Positions 61,178 to 64,000 of a stretch of DNA of 64,000 nt are shown here, piece after piece. The position numbers and the translations under genes are program-made. The stretch's first letter is position 1; each line of letters begins with the position of its first letter. Under the pieces are notes generated by a model, which saw only the letters and a list, made by a program, of their open reading frames with translations, was not told where the DNA came from and did no database searches. Source of the stretch: Geosiphon pyriformis (taxonomy: Eukaryota; Glomeromycota; Glomeromycetes; Archaeosporales; Geosiphonaceae); NCBI GenBank assembly GCA_016748015.1, contig JAAOMT010000009.1, forward strand, positions 328,459 to 392,458. Reading direction: 5' to 3'.

Positions 61178-62289
61178 TTATCAGTTTTTTCTTTTAAATT
61201 AGTAAGTTTATAAGATTAATAAAATGAGATGATTTATAGTAATCTGGTTGAGCAGTATTATCATTTACTTGTTTTTGATAAATCTTTTCTTTAAGAAATA
61301 AACGTTTGGATTAAAAAATCTTGTTATTATATTTGAATATATGTCAAAAAATTGGCTTTGTTTTAAAATAATAAAGAATGAGCAAATAATCAAGCTTTTT
61401 GACTAAAATACGTTTAAATGGAGGATGCCAACATAATTTTCCTTTTAAGGATTTTTGGCTACATACTCGCAAATTTTATTTTGATGAGATAAATCAAAAC
61501 CTTTTCATTCAGATATTCGGAAAAGGGAATTCATAATATCATATATCTCAAATTTCGTTATATATATATACTAATTTTTTTGAAATATATGTAATTATCC
61601 ATCACATCAAAGAGTCTCATCCTTTGATTTCAATTATAAAAAGTAAACTTGTTCATTCATAATTTTATTTAATTATGCTCATCTTTCTCGTAAACTATTC
61701 ATCATGATCAATCAGGTAATCATGTCGAAAGTTTGAGATTATTTTATTCAAACTACTGCCACTTTGAATATTTTTAATCGAAGAAAAAGGGTGTACATAT
61801 TTTTGCGTTCAAGAAATTTAGATTTAATTAAAATAACTTTAAAAGGCTTTATGCGAAATATATTTTTAATCCTGAACTCTTAAAATTATATATACATTTA
61901 GTGAGAAATTTTTTTGGGAATTAGAAAATATATCATCTTACCTCAGGATTTCCCGGTTAGAAACCAGAAAAAATTGCTTGGATCTTTTTAATTGGTCTCT
62001 GATTATACCCCAAATTTACCACGTGATAACAGTTAACTTACCTTTTTTGGCAAAATTTCATTCAGAGACGAACCAATTTTAATGGCAGTAAATAATACGC
62101 AATTGCGCATTCAATTTTCATTCCCGGTCTTTTATTCGAGATCCTATCATTCTATTCATAGCTACAAACAAATGAGTCAAGTTTCTCCAAAACCTATTGA
62201 AACCATTTTTTTTCATATACGTAAAGCCCCTTTTTTTTCAACTCATTCTTATCACCGCTTTTTCTGCTAAAATCACAGATTAAAAGGAA
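61178..62289. other. Upstream region of the paraoxonase-like gene
   Basis: AT-rich with no gene recognised. It is expected to hold the promoter of the gene at 62290. The 62-codon open stretch 62082-62270 is not supported. Confidence 0.35.
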
Positions 62290-63753
62290 ATGGCATCTAA
62301 AATCGCAACATCTTTTACGGTTATCGTGGTGCTTTTGGCCTTATTCTACTGTGATGTTTTGCTTTATTTGGAAATTATTGGTGTTTTTCGAAATGTCGAG
62401 AGCTACGATGGGCGTGGGAATTGTCAGATAGTCCCTGGTATGCTACGCTCATTCTCAATAACTCGTTTAAATTTGTCCCTATTAGTAAAAGATGATGCTT
62501 CTTTAATAAAAAGGCCCTGAAGCTTGCGAAGATCTTGTCATTCATCACCGTAGCGGTTACGCTTTCGCTGCTTGTGGCTCTCTAGAAGATCGTTTATCAC
62601 AATGGTGGCCGCCCATCGCAAATTTTAGGAATTCCAGTTATGAACCACGTGAAAACCCATGGGTTTACAATATAAAGGTGATTGAAGATTTATCAGTTAA
62701 TTTCACAAATTTTACTCTTACTTAAATCGTTATAATTTTTTTTGGAAAAGACCAATGAGGCTTTTCCTTTAATTTTAAAAAATTTTCCCGAAACAGTAGA
62801 TGTCAGTCTCCTTGGCTTAAACTTCTATGACAATCCGGCTGATCCCGACAAAATATTTCTCTTTTTAATTAATTATCGACGTACTGGGAATGTGATTGAA
62901 GTATTCGAGCATAGGATTGCCACCCATGAAATATTCTACCTGAGAACTATCTCCCACGAGCTGATTCGGACTCCGAATAATATCTTCCCAGTCTCCCCTG
63001 ATGAATTTTTTATTACAAATGATCATTATTTTAAGGCTGGGTTAAAGAGAAAATTTGAGCGTAACTATTTTAATTCACATCATATTTAAAAATCGACTTG
63101 ATTCTCATGAAAAACTTTTCATTCTCATCCAATTCTAATACTAGACTTTACTAGAAGACCTTGGGGAAATATCGTTTTTCATTCTTCTTCAAAGAATGTA
63201 ACACGTATTGCAACAGAAAAAATTGCCTATCCCAATGGAATTTCGGGAAATTGGAATGCATCGAGGGTTTATGTTTCTTCGATAGGTGATGGAGAATTAA
63301 TCATTTATGAAAGAAATTCAGATAATCAATTAATTGAATTTGAACGAGTCTTTGTTGGCATGCCAATCGATAATCATGGAATTGATGAGGAGACTGGTGA
63401 GATTTATGTTGCAGGTAAAAATCAAGTTTTCTGCTACTTTATATTTTCACAATTTCTTTGCAGCTAAAGGTTTCCTCTTTGATGGCAAAGGTGTACCCAA
63501 GCCTTTGAGAAATCATTTATATTACAGTGATCCTACGGGAAATTCACCAAAAGCACCATTCACTATTCTAAAAATATCAAACAACACGGCAAAAGATTTA
63601 TTTTTCGAGAAAAAATATTTAGTCACAAAAGTTCTTGAGGATGATGGCGAAATCTTTCATTTCGTTACGACACCGGCTGTTGATAGGGGACGCAATGCTT
63701 TGTTACTCAGTTCAATCTTCATGAAGGGTATTATAAGATGCAAGTTAGCTTGA
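62290..63753 (+). CDS. Paraoxonase/arylesterase-like lactonase, membrane-anchored
   Basis: Five exons: 62290-62437, 62514-62677, 62751-63060, 63145-63414 and 63464-63753 (about 393 aa, slightly longer than typical animal paraoxonases at about 355). The N-terminal SFTVIVVLLALFYCDVLLYL acts as signal anchor. Paraoxonase blocks follow in order: QIVPGPEACEDLVIH, YAFAACG, LLGLNFYDNP, TPNNIFPVSPDEFFITND with the usual Asn-Asp of the calcium site, WGNIVFHSSS, MPIDNHGIDEETGEIYVA with His and Asp near the active site, and LLLSSIFMKGIIRCKLA at the end. The family folds as a six-bladed propeller with two calcium ions and hydrolyses lactones and aryl esters. The exact substrate is not readable. Introns have standard borders, and each junction preserves both frame and family motif. 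Confidence 0.88.
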
Positions 63754-64000
63754 ACTTCCCACATATCGTGGCGTATCATATAGTATTAAAAGCAATTGGT
63801 TATATCAATATCTTTCCCATCAAAAAATATTTTTAATTAACCTGATGGCAAACCTATATATTTTAAAAGTTAGGGAAGGAAACAAACGCCCTAATTGCAT
63901 ATATTAAAAATCAATTTGCTTAAGAGTCGATATTATTGAAAAAATTAGCAATTGAAATATCATGACACTCATTCACTCCTAATTTCTTGGTTGTGATTAT
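63754..64000. other. 3' flank at the window edge
   Basis: AT-rich sequence after the paraoxonase-like stop codon. No gene is visible before the window ends. Confidence 0.4.

Overview
The window reads as nuclear DNA of a fungus. It is strongly AT-rich. Its genes are split by many short introns (mostly about 50-120 nt, GT...AG, typical donors GTAAGT/GTATGT). The gene set fits a fungus: secreted class-3 lipase-like proteins, a kelch-type membrane protein, a Kex2-site-rich secreted protein, a Ser/Thr-rich GPI-type protein, a yeast INP51/52/53-like (synaptojanin) phosphoinositide phosphatase, Tc1/mariner relics and a Fanzor (eukaryotic TnpB-like) relic. Low GC, dense introns and a tyrosine-kinase-like pseudokinase suggest an early-diverging lineage, perhaps Mucoromycota/Glomeromycotina. 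That placement is inference. No rRNA, tRNA or CRISPR array was recognised. Exon structures below were built by hand by joining splice sites so that reading frames and family motifs stay continuous. Layout: 0.9-1.9 kb holds a decayed Tc1-like transposon. 3.5-4.9 kb is a six-exon gene of unknown function (+). 6.0-6.4 kb is a small acidic secreted protein (-). 9.5-10.5 kb is a secreted protein with an LPMO/chitin-binding-like head and tandem Kex2-bounded Cys peptides (-). 14.5-16.1 kb is a class-3 lipase homologue whose nucleophile Ser is Arg (-). 17.5-18.1 kb is a second copy of the first transposon. 18.6-20.4 kb is a type-I membrane kelch protein (+). 21.8-23.3 kb is an intact class-3 lipase (+). 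25.1-25.9 kb is an NmrA-like NAD(P)-binding protein (-). 27.8-30.0 kb is an extremely AT-rich gene-free block. 30.5-35.7 kb is a 29-exon SAC+5-phosphatase gene (+) with a 9-nt exon inside its catalytic motif and a one-base frameshift. 38.0-38.9 kb is a deleted Tc1 element with clear terminal inverted repeats. 39.6-40.2 kb is a Ser/Thr-rich GPI-type protein (-). 43.2-43.8 kb is a zinc-ribbon-like remnant. 44.7-47.8 kb is a receptor-like pseudokinase (-). 49.4-50.7 kb is a second catalytically dead lipase homologue, Ser to Ala (-). 53.5-55.4 kb holds two small basic proteins sharing a SIGxSP motif (-). 57.1-59.0 kb is a broken Fanzor gene (-). 59.6-60.2 kb is a Tc1 relic. 60.6-60.8 kb is a possible F-box fragment. 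62.3-63.8 kb is a paraoxonase/arylesterase-like gene (+). Many of the better-supported genes (lipases, kelch protein, receptor pseudokinase, LPMO-like peptide precursor, GPI protein, paraoxonase) carry signal peptides or membrane anchors, so the window is rich in surface or secreted functions. The genes point both ways with long spacers, and nothing looks like an operon. The most unusual items are the Kex2-repeat precursor, the transmembrane pseudokinase, the pair of nucleophile-less lipase homologues beside an intact paralogue, and the 9-nt exon in the phosphatase.
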